NCBI GenBank assembly: GCA_964546955.1
Contig: CAZJLP010000018.1
Coordinates: 19,662-83,661, forward strand
Length of the DNA stretch: 64,000 nt
Direction of reading: 5' to 3'
Source: CAZJLP01 sp964546955
Lineage (GTDB): Bacteria; Verrucomicrobiota; Verrucomicrobiia; Opitutales; Opitutaceae
The notes beneath the pieces are model-generated. The model was given only the letters and a program-made list of their open reading frames with translations, did no database searches and had not been told where the DNA came from. Below are positions 16,964-25,941 of the stretch, piece by piece; position 1 is the stretch's first letter, and each line of letters begins with the position of its first letter. Made by a program: the position numbers and the translations under genes.

Positions 16964-17416
16964 ATGACCGATAACGTGCTCATTCCTTTGCCTGGTTTCA
17001 CGTTGCCTGAGGATTATCCCTGGCGAATACGGTTCATCGCTGCAGTCGACGATCAACTTCGCCGGCTCCGGGCCTCCGGACATTTCATTGCGCCCCGCTT
17101 CTTCGGCTATTTTTTCCAATGCGGGGATCCCGTCGCCGTTTCGGGCAATTGGACGGTGACGCTCGATCCGCGGGCGCCCATCATCGAATTGCCGTCGCGG
17201 GTGAAGGATCTGACGCGGGGCCGCTACACGATCGCGGCCGAGGATCGCGACCATTCGCCCGATTTTTTGCTGGTGCACGACCGCCGCGACGGCGCCTGCT
17301 GGCTCTGGCGTTATACTTACGGGCTTCGTTTTGTCGAAGCCACGGAAGCGGTCACGGGAGACGACGGCGGCGGCGCAACCAACGGCCCCCACGACCACAA
17401 ATTGCTGGGACCTTAA
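16964..17416 (+). CDS. Uncharacterised small protein
   Basis: A 150-residue protein I do not recognise, starting at the ATG at 16964 (a GTG two codons upstream is possible). It has no signal peptide, membrane segment or Cys cluster. Visible features are LPEDYPWRIRFIAAVDDQL, an aromatic middle (FFGYFFQC) and an acidic, Gly-rich tail with GDDGGGATNGPHDH. A composition like the neighbours' and a clean stop support it being real. It lies between the sufE and NERD genes, which point the other way. Confidence 0.6.
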   Translation: MTDNVLIPLPGFTLPEDYPWRIRFIAAVDDQLRRLRASGHFIAPRFFGYFFQCGDPVAVSGNWTVTLDPRAPIIELPSRVKDLTRGRYTIAAEDRDHSPDFLLVHDRRDGACWLWRYTYGLRFVEATEAVTGDDGGGATNGPHDHKLLGP

Positions 17417-17597
17417 CGGGGACGGGTTTCGCGTTTTGGGTTGATAACCGCTCCACGCAGCCGCGTAACGGATCTCCTCTGTCTTCATCGGGTGCCATCT
17501 CGGCACCAAGCGACAACGCGATGCAGGTCTGCGCCCGACGGTTCAAAACGCAAACCCCACAAACTCAAAACCGAATTCTAATCTTGCACCCGCGGGA

Positions 17598-18485
17598 TCA
17601 GAAATCGACGTCTCGGCAGCGGGCTTCGATCTGCTTGCTGACGAGGTCGATTTGTTCTTCGGTCAGTACGATGCCGTTGCGCAGTACGATCGGAGCGATT
17701 TGCTTGGGGTTCACCACGCGCACATTGCCCACCGCGTGTTCTTCTACCCACCAGCCAGGAAAGACCAGGATCGGTTGGACGGGCGCGTGGCGGCCGAGTA
17801 TCTGGATCACCCAGGTTTCCAGCCAGAGCGCGCGGTCGCGAGCTTGGTTGAGACCGTGGAAATCTTCGCCCCAGGGGTAGACGAGTTGCTGTCCGTCGAA
17901 AATGATCTTGTGGTCTTCGAAACCGGGGCGGGCGGTGCCGCGACGACGACTCTTCGTTTCGATGGCGAAGATGCCGGTCGAACCGATCACCACGTGGTCG
18001 ATATTGAAGGGGGGCGACACCTCCAAAGCGGGCACATCGTGGTAGATCCGGAACCCTTTTTCGCGGAGTTCGTCGATCGTTTCGCCGACCACGCGTTCGC
18101 CGTAATACCCCAAATAGTGGTCGCGCCGCTGTTGAAGAATTTTCATCAGCCAGCGAGCGCTGAAATAGAGCACCGCGGCCACGATTACCAGGAGGCCGAC
18201 CAGAGCCCACACATGGTATTTCGCGTCCAGGTTCTGGATCACCCAAAGTCCCACAATCATCACCAATAAAGGAACGAGCGCGCAGCCGACCAAGTGGAGC
18301 AGCAAGGTGTCGTCGAATTTCTCGATCTTCTGCCGCAGGGACTCACCGGGGCCGCGGATCAGCTTCTCCGTGACGGGCGGACGCTCCTGCTTGCGGTTGA
18401 GGCGCCAGATCCAGATCCCGGCCACAACCGCAAAATAGATAAGGACATATCCAACCAAGTACGCGTAGCCGGAAAACGTGTTCAT
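17598..18485 (-). CDS. Membrane-anchored NERD-domain protein
   Basis: A 295-residue protein with a hydrophobic N-terminal helix (about 7-27), two more near 63-82 and 90-110, then a NERD (nuclease-related) domain at about 125-230. NERD marks are YYGERVVGETIDELREKG, FNIDHVVIGSTGIFAIETK with the Asp and Glu-x-Lys of nuclease-like folds, and VQPILVFPG. Such proteins are of unknown role but the fold suggests DNA processing near the membrane. It is transcribed away from the TPR gene, alone on its strand. Confidence 0.82.
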   Translation of the reverse strand: MNTFSGYAYLVGYVLIYFAVVAGIWIWRLNRKQERPPVTEKLIRGPGESLRQKIEKFDDTLLLHLVGCALVPLLVMIVGLWVIQNLDAKYHVWALVGLLVIVAAVLYFSARWLMKILQQRRDHYLGYYGERVVGETIDELREKGFRIYHDVPALEVSPPFNIDHVVIGSTGIFAIETKSRRRGTARPGFEDHKIIFDGQQLVYPWGEDFHGLNQARDRALWLETWVIQILGRHAPVQPILVFPGWWVEEHAVGNVRVVNPKQIAPIVLRNGIVLTEEQIDLVSKQIEARCRDVDF

Positions 18486-18865
18486 AGAGGTAGACGGTTG
18501 CTAAGTTGAGGTGATGAATGCCCGCCACTTAGAAAAGTCGCAAGCGGGAATAGGTCGGCGCCCCGTTTCACAAACCTTTGACCGCGTATAATTAATTAAT
18601 TTACACCTATCCGCTTGCTTCGGGCCAAGTGATGTAGACGGCGTTGAGCTTTAACCCTTGTCCCGGGGGAAATCGCCCCCGCCGGGATCCTTTTTCCGCC
18701 CGTGGCGGTCACTATGGGGTATGAACGACGGTCATGAGACGCTTGGACGAGGTTTATACCGACCTCGCCCGTAGCGGCGGTCCCGCCCGGCGGGATTCCC
18801 ACGGTCAGCGGCGGGGTGGTCGCGGGCTTGCCACGCGGGGCGTCCCGCGCATCGTCGGTTTGTCC
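18486..18865. other. Intergenic region with a possible promoter and hairpin
   Basis: No gene is supported in this gap. A perfect TATAAT lies at 18587-18592, with only weak -35 candidates 15-16 bases upstream. A GC-rich hairpin at 18661-18687 (TCCCGG with CCGGGA, plus an inner GGG/CCC) is followed by TCCTTTTT, like a terminator. The right part (18765-18860) has GC-rich repeat-like sequence of the GTAGCGGCGGT style. Together the first two could bound a transcript of about 100 bases. Confidence 0.4.
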
Positions 18866-21535
18866 ATGGTCTCTGCTCCTCTCCGCGTAGTGCTTTTCTG
18901 GATGCTGGGTGGTGTCCTTTTCGGGCCGCTTACCGCGCTTTTTGCGCAGCCCCGCCTTGCGACGCCCGCTCCTCTCATGGGGAAGGCGTCCGAGCCGCCG
19001 CCGGGTGACGCGGTGACCGCCTTGGCGACGGCACAGCGCGCGCTCGAGATGGGCTTTCCCTCTGCTGCGGTCGATCTGTTCCGGCGAGCATTGGCTCACC
19101 CCGCCATGCAGGGGGATGTGCGGAACCATGTGGTGTTGGCCTGGGTGACGGCGCTCATGGATGATGGGAGGTTGGCGGAGGCTGAGCAGGCTTTGACTGA
19201 ATTCAAGGGGCCGCCCACACCCGGCTATCATCTCAAGGCCGGCCTCATTGCCGCGGGGAACCGAAAGTGGGACGCCGCACGCGCAGCGGCGGCCGCAATC
19301 AAGGAGGAAACCCTCCTTAATGCCGACGTCGCGTGGTGGCATTTTCTCCAGGGAGCGGTCGCTTTTGGCACCGCTCCCGACATTGGCCTCGGCGCTGCGG
19401 CCGCTTCCCCGCACTACGAACGGGCGGTCAAGGCGTTGGACGACAAACCCGCCTACGCCACGCAACGGGCTCATCTTCTTCTCGCGCAACAGCAGATGGA
19501 GCTGCTGATGGGTCAGAATTTCGCGAACGAAAAGGTGGTCCGCGACGCCCGCCAGGAGCTCGAGAAAAATCAGGGTAATAGCACCGGATACCGCGCGGTC
19601 CGCAACCTGGCGGTCGCGCACCATGGACTCGGGCAACGGGACGCCGCGATCGGCCTGCTGCAGCAGCAATTGCGCGGCCTGCCGCGCGAGGAGCGGCAGG
19701 TGCGCGACGAGTGGAGTCTCCTGCTGGGGATGATCGCGGATCCGTCGGAAGGAGTTGGACGCGTCCAGCTGTTGAGTCTCGTCGCGACCGGAACCGACCG
19801 CGCCAAGCAACAGGCCGCGTTGGTTCTTCTTTCGCGACATTCCCCCGACGGGCGCCGCCGGCAGGAACTTAGGTCGAAGCTGACCGAACTGATCCAGGCG
19901 CCCACTCGGCACCCGTTGTTGGAGGAACTGCTTTTGTTTCGAGCGCAGACCGCGCTGCTCGACCGGGACAATCTCGCGGCGGAGGAAGACGCGAGTCTGC
20001 TGGTCGAACAATTCCCCGGCTCGCTTCTCAAAAAGGCCGCGCTCGTGGTGAAAACGAACTCGGCCTGGGACGCCGGTCGCTTTCGCAATGCCACCCGTTT
20101 TGCCACCGAAGCGCGCGCTGCCCATGAGCCGGGCGAGGTGCACGCGCAGTTGGGCGTTCTGATCGCGGAGGCTTTTTTCCGCACCGGACTGTCGTCGCAG
20201 GAAACGAGTGATTTTAGGAATGCCGCCGACGCTTACGCCGCCGCTTTGCGGGAGGTTCCGCCGGGCGTGAAAGCGGGGGCCCTCATGTTCCAACGCGTCG
20301 AATCGGAGATTCGCGCCGGCCGGCTCGACGAAGCTCAATCGTTGCTCGACAGCCTCGCCCAGGATCCGCGTCTGGATGTGACCAATCGCTGGCATGCGGA
20401 GAGCAACTTGGTTCGGGCGCTCCAGGGCAACGGCAAGACGCAAGCGGCTTTTGATCGAGTCAACCGCCTGCTGCAAACGTCTGCCGGGGGCGGTCTGAGC
20501 GCGGAGCTTCGGGTGAGGATGGCCTGGCTGCAGGCGAGGTTGTCCTATGATATCGGCGACTACCCTCGCACGCTCGCGCTTACGGAGGCGCTGCTTGCTC
20601 CGCAGGAGGGAATTGCCTCCGAACTTCAAAAGGAGATCACGAGCAACACGCTTCTCCTCCAGGCACAGGCCAATTTCGCTCTGGATCAGCCGGAGCGGAA
20701 CGCGACGGCGGTGCAATTGCTGAAAACCCTGCGCTCGGAGCACCCCAGCTCCAGCGCTGCGTCCTATTCCTACATCGCGGAAGCCACGGCGGAGGCGAAA
20801 AAAGGACGTTTCGACAATGCGCGCCGACTGTTGCTCGAATTGGCCGACGCGGACAAGCAGCGAAACAATGCCTATGTGCCCTATGCTCTGTATCAAGCTG
20901 CGCTGTACGACGCCCAGATCGAAAAATATCACGAGGCCAACATCAATTTAGAGCGCCTGGTCACGGACTACCCGCGCAGCGAACTGGTATTTTATGCGCG
21001 CATGACCCAAGGAGACGTGTTCCGCAACCGCGGCGACTTCGGCTACGCGGAAGCGGCCTACAACGCGGCGCGCAAGGCCTTTCCCCAACACAAGGAGATC
21101 GCGGCGGCCGAGCTGGCGCTGGCCGACTGCCACAATTTTCAGGCCGCGAACGACGCCGGCCACCGGGAGCTCGCTTCCCAGGGCTATCTGCATCTCTACG
21201 AAACCGCCACGGCTCCCATCGACAGACGCATCGAGGCTGGCTTTAAGTATGGACTGTTGCTCGACGGGCACGGCCGCAGTGCGGATGCCCAGGCCGCGTG
21301 GGTCGGGCTGGTCGCGCAGTTTTTAGGCGCGGATGACACCGTGTCCTCCCTCAGTGCCGCCGGGCGGTATTTCCTGTCCAAGACACTGGCTTATCTCGGC
21401 GATTCTTACGCCAAGGCGGGCAAACTCGAGCAGGCTCGCCAAGCCTACAACCGAATTCTCACCAAGCAATTACCCGGCACCGAAGAAGTCCGCGAACGTT
21501 TGCAGCGCGTCCAACCCGGGGCGCCAAAATCATGA
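18866..21535 (+). CDS. Exported tetratricopeptide-repeat protein
   Basis: An 889-residue protein, signal peptide first (MVSAPLRVVLFWMLGG to TALFAQ), then TPR-like helical pairs nearly throughout; clear ones are LATAQRALEMGFPSAAVDLF, YHEANINLERLVTDYPRSEL and KLEQARQAYNRILTKQLPG. The ATG at 18866 is chosen as it precedes the signal peptide; the frame is open further up. It heads a cluster with ExbB-, ExbD- and TonB-like genes (65 bases to the next), a layout known for periplasmic TPR proteins working with a dedicated energy-transducing complex. The exact cargo is unknown. Confidence 0.82.
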   Translation: MVSAPLRVVLFWMLGGVLFGPLTALFAQPRLATPAPLMGKASEPPPGDAVTALATAQRALEMGFPSAAVDLFRRALAHPAMQGDVRNHVVLAWVTALMDDGRLAEAEQALTEFKGPPTPGYHLKAGLIAAGNRKWDAARAAAAAIKEETLLNADVAWWHFLQGAVAFGTAPDIGLGAAAASPHYERAVKALDDKPAYATQRAHLLLAQQQMELLMGQNFANEKVVRDARQELEKNQGNSTGYRAVRNLAVAHHGLGQRDAAIGLLQQQLRGLPREERQVRDEWSLLLGMIADPSEGVGRVQLLSLVATGTDRAKQQAALVLLSRHSPDGRRRQELRSKLTELIQAPTRHPLLEELLLFRAQTALLDRDNLAAEEDASLLVEQFPGSLLKKAALVVKTNSAWDAGRFRNATRFATEARAAHEPGEVHAQLGVLIAEAFFRTGLSSQETSDFRNAADAYAAALREVPPGVKAGALMFQRVESEIRAGRLDEAQSLLDSLAQDPRLDVTNRWHAESNLVRALQGNGKTQAAFDRVNRLLQTSAGGGLSAELRVRMAWLQARLSYDIGDYPRTLALTEALLAPQEGIASELQKEITSNTLLLQAQANFALDQPERNATAVQLLKTLRSEHPSSSAASYSYIAEATAEAKKGRFDNARRLLLELADADKQRNNAYVPYALYQAALYDAQIEKYHEANINLERLVTDYPRSELVFYARMTQGDVFRNRGDFGYAEAAYNAARKAFPQHKEIAAAELALADCHNFQAANDAGHRELASQGYLHLYETATAPIDRRIEAGFKYGLLLDGHGRSADAQAAWVGLVAQFLGADDTVSSLSAAGRYFLSKTLAYLGDSYAKAGKLEQARQAYNRILTKQLPGTEEVRERLQRVQPGAPKS

Positions 21536-21600
21536 GCAATTCGCAACTTCGGCGTTTACCTGCTCTCGTGAAAGACGTCTAACTCGGGTCCGACCAAGCC

Positions 21601-22344
21601 ATGTCAGCCTTCGACTTCAGTCTCTTCACGCGCGGCGGTCCCATGATGGCCATCGTCGTGGTTCTGGCCGTCGCGCTCCTGATCCTTTTCATCGAACGGA
21701 CTCTCTACCTCCATCGCAGCCAGATTCCCTCGAAGCAGTTTCTCGACGGGATCAAAAACACGCTGCGAAAACGCCGCATCGTGGAGGCGCTGACGTTGTG
21801 TGAAGAAACTCCCGGGCCGGTCGCCGCGGTCGTCAAAGCGGCGCTGCTTCAGGCCAATGCCGATTCGGAGAAAATGCGCTTCGCGGTGCAGGAGGCCGCG
21901 GTGGTTGAGATTCCGGTGTTGGAGCGCCGGCTCGGATTTATCGCGGCAATCGCCCAAGTCTCCCCGCTGGTCGGCCTGCTCGGAACGCTGATGGGTATGA
22001 TCGCCACGTTTCACGCCTTCACGCAAGGCGGCCACTATGCCAGCGCTCTCGCTCTGGCCAACGGCATGTGGCAGGCCTTGCTCGTGACCGCTGGCAGTCT
22101 ACTGGTGGCGATTCCCGCCCATTTGGCCGTGCATTTTCTGGCGGGCCGGGTCCGTGCCATCGTGCGCGATATCGAGTGGGCGGCCAACGAGATCATGCGG
22201 TATTTGCTCGCGGACTACAGAGGAGAAGGTCCGGCCGATGGCGGCGGGGTTCCCGCGACGGAGCCGGCTGCGGTCCCGGCCGATGCCGCGCCGGCCGCAG
22301 CGAAGACCGGAGCCTTGCCTGCGCATGATCACGCGTCCGCTTGA
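21601..22344 (+). CDS. exbB: ExbB/TolQ/MotA-family proton channel protein
   Basis: A 247-residue inner membrane protein with three predicted membrane segments: near 13-33 (MAIVVVLAVALLILFIE), near 107-135, and near 150-175. The family core is present as VSPLVGLLGTLMGMIATFHAF, followed by MWQALLVTAGSLLVAIPAHL with the channel Thr. It would form the pentameric stator around an ExbD pair. The C-terminal tail is Ala/Pro-rich. Its last 20 bases overlap the start of the exbD-like gene, so the two are translationally coupled. Confidence 0.88.
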   Translation: MSAFDFSLFTRGGPMMAIVVVLAVALLILFIERTLYLHRSQIPSKQFLDGIKNTLRKRRIVEALTLCEETPGPVAAVVKAALLQANADSEKMRFAVQEAAVVEIPVLERRLGFIAAIAQVSPLVGLLGTLMGMIATFHAFTQGGHYASALALANGMWQALLVTAGSLLVAIPAHLAVHFLAGRVRAIVRDIEWAANEIMRYLLADYRGEGPADGGGVPATEPAAVPADAAPAAAKTGALPAHDHASA

Positions 22345-22783
22345 ACTGCTTTCGAAGCTGCGGCCGCCGCCGCGGAACTTCGATTTCCTGTTTTTGATCA
22401 ATGCCGGGCTGATCGTGCTGTTCTTCATGCTTTTTGGGTCGCGATTCGTGGTTTCACCCGCGCTGCATCTGGCTGATGGCCACTACGCATTGCCCGTGGC
22501 GGAGCAGGGGAGCGGGTCGTTTGTTTCCTCCACGATCTCCGTGGACGTGACGGCCGGGGGCCGGTACATTGTCGAGACGGGCAACGTCACGTTTGAGGGG
22601 TTGCAGGAATGGCTCCGGATGCACGTGCGGCGCGACGCGGCCGCCGCCTTGCTGATTCGGGCGGACCATCGCGTGTCCTACGGCGTGATCGTGGCGATCA
22701 AGGAGGCCGCGACGGAGGCGGGCATCCGGCGCATCGAAACCGCCTACGAGACTTCTCATCCCCGCACACCGACCGCTCCATGA
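22325..22783 (+). CDS. exbD: ExbD/TolR-like protein with Asn at the channel Asp
   Basis: A 152-residue protein with one N-terminal membrane helix (about 20-42) and a periplasmic ExbD-like domain (ISVDVTAGGRYIVETGNVTF, then LLIRADHRVSYGVIVAIKEA). In ExbD and TolR the helix begins with a conserved Asp that carries protons; here the matching segment reads LINAGLIVLFFM, with Asn at that place, and the nearest Asp is four residues earlier. The start overlaps exbB by 20 bases and the end overlaps the next gene by four, showing a tight operon. Confidence 0.78.
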   Translation: MITRPLELLSKLRPPPRNFDFLFLINAGLIVLFFMLFGSRFVVSPALHLADGHYALPVAEQGSGSFVSSTISVDVTAGGRYIVETGNVTFEGLQEWLRMHVRRDAAAALLIRADHRVSYGVIVAIKEAATEAGIRRIETAYETSHPRTPTAP

Positions 22784-23496
22784 GATCGGCTGCGCGTCAG
22801 GCCCTCCTCTGGCCGATTGTCGGCGGCATCCTCGGCGTGGTGGGACTCCTTTTCGTCGCGTCGCGATTCGTCCGCCTGCCAGCTCCCGGTATCATCCAGC
22901 CGGCGGTACCGACGGCATCCTTGATTGTCACTCAAAGCAAACAAGCGGGCGAAATTTCTCTTTTCAGCCACGTCCCGCTTTTTCTTCCGACGCCGGTGAA
23001 CGCCAGCCGGCTGGACCTTCCCAGCGAGGTTCACCAGGAGCCCACCGCGATTTTTCACAAAGTCGAGCCGGAGTATACGTTTCCAATCGATGGGCCCGCG
23101 TTGGCGCTGCAGCTTCCTATCTCGGCCCCACCGTCGCCCGCAGCCGCCACGTTCGTCGGCGACACGCCGAATGCGTTCGAGGGCATCGGCCGCCTGGATG
23201 CCGTTTCCGCGCCCTTGGCCGCCCGATTGGGGGTTTTGGAGGTCAGGGAGGCCCAAACGGGCCAAATCGTGCTGGCCAGCGTTTTGGAGGGAGGAGGGGC
23301 TAGCCTTCCTGCAACCTGGCAGCCCTTCCAATTCTTGGCCTTTGTGGACGAGACCGGGCTTGTCGGAGAGCCTACCTTGATGAGCCGTTCCGGGTCTGAA
23401 GTGGTCGACAATTTCTTCCGCACGTTTCTCGCGAAAACCTTCCCCGTCGGAAAGCGCCTTGAGCCTGGATCTTACCGCTTTCGCGTCGGTCCATAG
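22780..23496 (+). CDS. Probable TonB-like energy transducer
   Basis: A 238-residue protein that starts in an ATGA overlap with the exbD-like gene. It has one N-terminal membrane helix (LLWPIVGGILGVVGLLFVA), a Pro-rich middle, and a C-terminal region reading ETGLVGEPTLMSRSGSEVVD and then a closing beta-rich RLEPGSYRFRVGP, which follows the layout of the TonB C-terminal domain. The match is by topology and context (TPR, ExbB and ExbD partners) and not by strong motifs, so TonB-like is an inference. Confidence 0.55.
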   Translation: MRSAARQALLWPIVGGILGVVGLLFVASRFVRLPAPGIIQPAVPTASLIVTQSKQAGEISLFSHVPLFLPTPVNASRLDLPSEVHQEPTAIFHKVEPEYTFPIDGPALALQLPISAPPSPAAATFVGDTPNAFEGIGRLDAVSAPLAARLGVLEVREAQTGQIVLASVLEGGGASLPATWQPFQFLAFVDETGLVGEPTLMSRSGSEVVDNFFRTFLAKTFPVGKRLEPGSYRFRVGP

Positions 23497-23594
23497 CTTT
23501 TTGCGAAAAAGGGTACGTTTTCAGTTGACGGAGAAAATCGGGAACCCCACGTTCTTCGCTCTTTTTCTCGTTTTTTGACCCTTTCCCTTGGTCT

Positions 23595-23670
23595 GCCCAG
23601 ATAGCTCAGTTGGCAGAGCACGTCCTTGGTAAGGACGAGGTCGCCGGTTCAAATCCGGTTCTGGGCTCCA
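23595..23670 (+). tRNA. tRNA-Thr (anticodon GGT)
   Basis: A 76-base cloverleaf with acceptor arms GCCCAGA (23595-23601) and TCTGGGC (23660-23666), a D arm with AGCTCAGTTGGCAGAGC, a five-pair anticodon stem around TTGGTAA giving anticodon GGT (Thr), and a T loop TTCAAAT. CCA is encoded (23668-23670). It lies 70 bases before tuf, as in many bacteria. Confidence 0.95.
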
Positions 23671-23740
23671 GGTCAACGTCGCTGACTTCAACGACGCTAA
23701 AAAAGAGGTCAAACAGTCTAATCACAACGTCTTAAACTCC

Positions 23741-24931
23741 ATGGCAAAAGGTACATTCGAACGCAAGAAACCGCACGTCAACGTTGGCACCATCGGCCAC
23801 GTCGACCACGGTAAAACCACGCTGACGACCTCGATTCTCGCGGTCCAAGCTCGCAAAGGTCTCGCCGAAGTGAAGACCTACGCCGACATCGCAAAAGGCG
23901 GCACCGTTCGCGATGCATCGAAAATCGTCACGATCTCCGTTGCCCACGTGGAGTATGAGTCGGACAAGCGCCACTATGCGCACGTCGACTGCCCCGGCCA
24001 CGCCGACTTCGTGAAGAACATGATCACGGGCGCCGCTCAGATGGACGGCGCGATCTTGGTGGTTTCAGCCGCTGACGGCCCGATGCCGCAGACCCGCGAG
24101 CACATCCTTCTCGCCCGCCAGGTTGGCGTGCCGAAGATTGTGGTATTCTTGAACAAGGTCGACCTGATCGACGACAAGGAGTTGCTCGATCTCGTCGAGA
24201 TGGAAATCCGCGAACTGCTCAACAAGTACCAGTTCCCGGGCGATACGACCACGATCATTCGCGGTTCCGCCACGGCCGCTCTCGAAGGCAAGCCGGAAGG
24301 GGAAAAGGCGATCTCGGATCTGATGACCGCGATCGACACCGACATCCCGGAGCCCGTTCGCGAGAACGACAAGCCGTTCCTGATGTCCGTCGAAGACGTG
24401 TTCTCGATCACCGGCCGCGGCACCGTCGCCACCGGCCGTATCGAGCGCGGCACGATCAAGGTCAACGACACGGTCGAAATCGTCGGCCTGCGCGACACGA
24501 CGACCTCCGTCGTGACGGGTATCGAAATGTTCCGCAAGCTGCTCGATAGCGGCCAAGCCGGTGACAACGTCGGTATCCTCCTCCGCGGCATCGAAAAAGA
24601 AGGCATCGAGCGCGGCCAGGTTCTGGCGGCTCCGAAGTCGATCACTCCTCACAAAAAGGCCAAAGCGGAAATCTACTGCTTGTCCAAGGAAGAGGGTGGC
24701 CGTCATACGCCGTTCTTCAACGGTTATCGCCCCCAGTTCTACTTCCGGACCACCGATGTGACCGGTATCGTCAACCTCCCGAAGGGCGTTGAAATGATCA
24801 TGCCCGGTGACAACGTAAACGTTGAAATCGACCTGATCTCGCCGATCGCCATGGAGAAGACCCAGCGCTTCGCCATTCGCGAAGGCGGCCGCACCATCGG
24901 TGCCGGTCGTATCACCGAGATCATCGAATAA
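23741..24931 (+). CDS. tuf: Translation elongation factor Tu
   Basis: A 396-residue GTPase that delivers aminoacyl-tRNA to the ribosome. G1 GHVDHGKTT, DCPGHADFVKNM (G3) and NKVDLIDD (G4) are intact, and the C-terminal barrel ends in GGRTIGAGRITEII. The start KGTFERKKPHVNVGTIGH is typical. The context of tRNA-Thr before and tRNA-Trp, secE and nusG after is the classic tufB order. A GC-rich hairpin follows at 24957. Confidence 0.98.
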   Translation: MAKGTFERKKPHVNVGTIGHVDHGKTTLTTSILAVQARKGLAEVKTYADIAKGGTVRDASKIVTISVAHVEYESDKRHYAHVDCPGHADFVKNMITGAAQMDGAILVVSAADGPMPQTREHILLARQVGVPKIVVFLNKVDLIDDKELLDLVEMEIRELLNKYQFPGDTTTIIRGSATAALEGKPEGEKAISDLMTAIDTDIPEPVRENDKPFLMSVEDVFSITGRGTVATGRIERGTIKVNDTVEIVGLRDTTTSVVTGIEMFRKLLDSGQAGDNVGILLRGIEKEGIERGQVLAAPKSITPHKKAKAEIYCLSKEEGGRHTPFFNGYRPQFYFRTTDVTGIVNLPKGVEMIMPGDNVNVEIDLISPIAMEKTQRFAIREGGRTIGAGRITEIIE

Positions 24932-24956
24932 GGCTTCTCAATCCTTTACAGCGACC

Positions 24957-24990
24957 GCCGAGGCCTCCTGCCGGGGCCTCGGCTTAGTTG
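24957..24990 (+). terminator. Hairpin after tuf, probable partial terminator
   Basis: GCCGAGGCC (24957-24965) and GGCCTCGGC (24975-24983) form a nine-pair stem followed by TTAGTTG. The T tract is poor, so it may only reduce read-through into tRNA-Trp and secE. Confidence 0.5.
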
Positions 24991-25008
24991 TCTAAAAGAC
25001 ATAAACAC

Positions 25009-25084
25009 AGGCGTGTAGCTCAATTGGTAGAGTAGCGGTCTCCAAAACCGTTGGTTGGGGGTTCGATTCCCTCCGCGCCTGCCA
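25009..25084 (+). tRNA. tRNA-Trp (anticodon CCA)
   Basis: A 76-base cloverleaf with acceptor arms AGGCGTG and CGCGCCT (25074-25080, one G-T pair), D arm TAGCTCAATTGGTAGAGTA, anticodon loop CTCCAAA giving CCA (Trp), a T loop TTCGATT, and an encoded 3' CCA. It is 11 bases before secE. Confidence 0.95.
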
Positions 25085-25094
25085 ACTTTTCTCC

Positions 25095-25298
25095 ATGAAA
25101 AATCCCTTCAGCAGCACCCGCATCTTTTTCGTCGAAATGATCGACGAGCTGAAGAAGGCGACCTGGCCCACGAAGAACGAACTGCGCGATTCCACGATCG
25201 TCGTGATCGTCGCGACGATCATCCTCGGCATCTTCACCAGCATCAGCGATTTCGCTCTGGTTCAAGTGGTCAACCTCGTCACGTCCTGGGTCAGCTAA
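25095..25298 (+). CDS. secE: Preprotein translocase subunit SecE
   Basis: A 67-residue single-membrane-helix subunit of the SecYEG channel, the short form seen in most bacteria. The conserved amphipathic part FVEMIDELKKATWPTKNEL is followed by the membrane segment TIVVIVATIILGIFTSISDF. It sits between tRNA-Trp and nusG (9 bases), the standard arrangement. SecY is in this window at 50520. Confidence 0.95.
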   Translation: MKNPFSSTRIFFVEMIDELKKATWPTKNELRDSTIVVIVATIILGIFTSISDFALVQVVNLVTSWVS

Positions 25299-25307
25299 TC
25301 CTTCCTC

Positions 25308-25886
25308 ATGTCCGCCCAAGTTTCCACACCCGCCGGCGCCCAATGGTTCGCGCTGCACACGCTCTCCGGACAGGAGGGCAAGGTGAAGACCTACATCGAG
25401 AAATTCAAAAAGGCCGAGGAGCTCGACGACTACATCTTCGTGGTGCTTCTTCCGACCGAAGTCGTTTCCGAAGTGAAGGGCGGCAAAAAATCGACCAAGA
25501 CCCGGAAGCTCTATCCGGGCTACGTTTTCATTCAGATGCGCCTCTATGGAGAGGACAAGAAGCTGATCAACAAGCCCTGGTACTTCGTCAAGGAAGTGGC
25601 GGGCGTGATCGGCTTTGTCGGCGGCGACAACCCGGCCGCTCTGCAGCAATCCGAAATCGACGAAATCAAGTCCCGCATCGAGGCGGCTTCGGGCAAGGAA
25701 GTCCCGAAGGTTTCCTACGAAGTGGGCGAGGAAGTCAAAATTACCGACGGCGCTTTCGCGAACCTCACCGGCCGGATCGACGAGATCGATCCTTCCCGCG
25801 GCAAGCTGAAGATTTCCGTTTCCATTTTCGGCCGGTTCACGCCGGTCGAGCTCGAATACTGGCAGGTGCAACGCCTCACAGACTGA
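25308..25886 (+). CDS. nusG: Transcription termination/antitermination protein NusG
   Basis: A 192-residue NusG with an NGN domain (QWFALHTLSGQEGKVKTYIE, YPGYVFIQM, RPWYFVKEVAGVIGFVGG-like text) and a C-terminal KOW domain (VGEEVKITDGAFANLTGRID to FGRFTPVELEYWQV). It binds RNA polymerase to suppress pausing and couples to Rho or ribosomal S10. It is followed 55 bases later by rplK. Confidence 0.97.
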   Translation: MSAQVSTPAGAQWFALHTLSGQEGKVKTYIEKFKKAEELDDYIFVVLLPTEVVSEVKGGKKSTKTRKLYPGYVFIQMRLYGEDKKLINKPWYFVKEVAGVIGFVGGDNPAALQQSEIDEIKSRIEAASGKEVPKVSYEVGEEVKITDGAFANLTGRIDEIDPSRGKLKISVSIFGRFTPVELEYWQVQRLTD

Positions 25887-25941
25887 AGCGACGCCTCTTT
25901 GTCACCTACACGTCTAATCACCCGCCACCCTCACACGTATC

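Noticed and set aside
18596..20932. A 778-codon open frame antisense to the TPR gene
   Set aside because: Shadow frame of the TPR gene; Arg/Gln/His-rich text with no domain.
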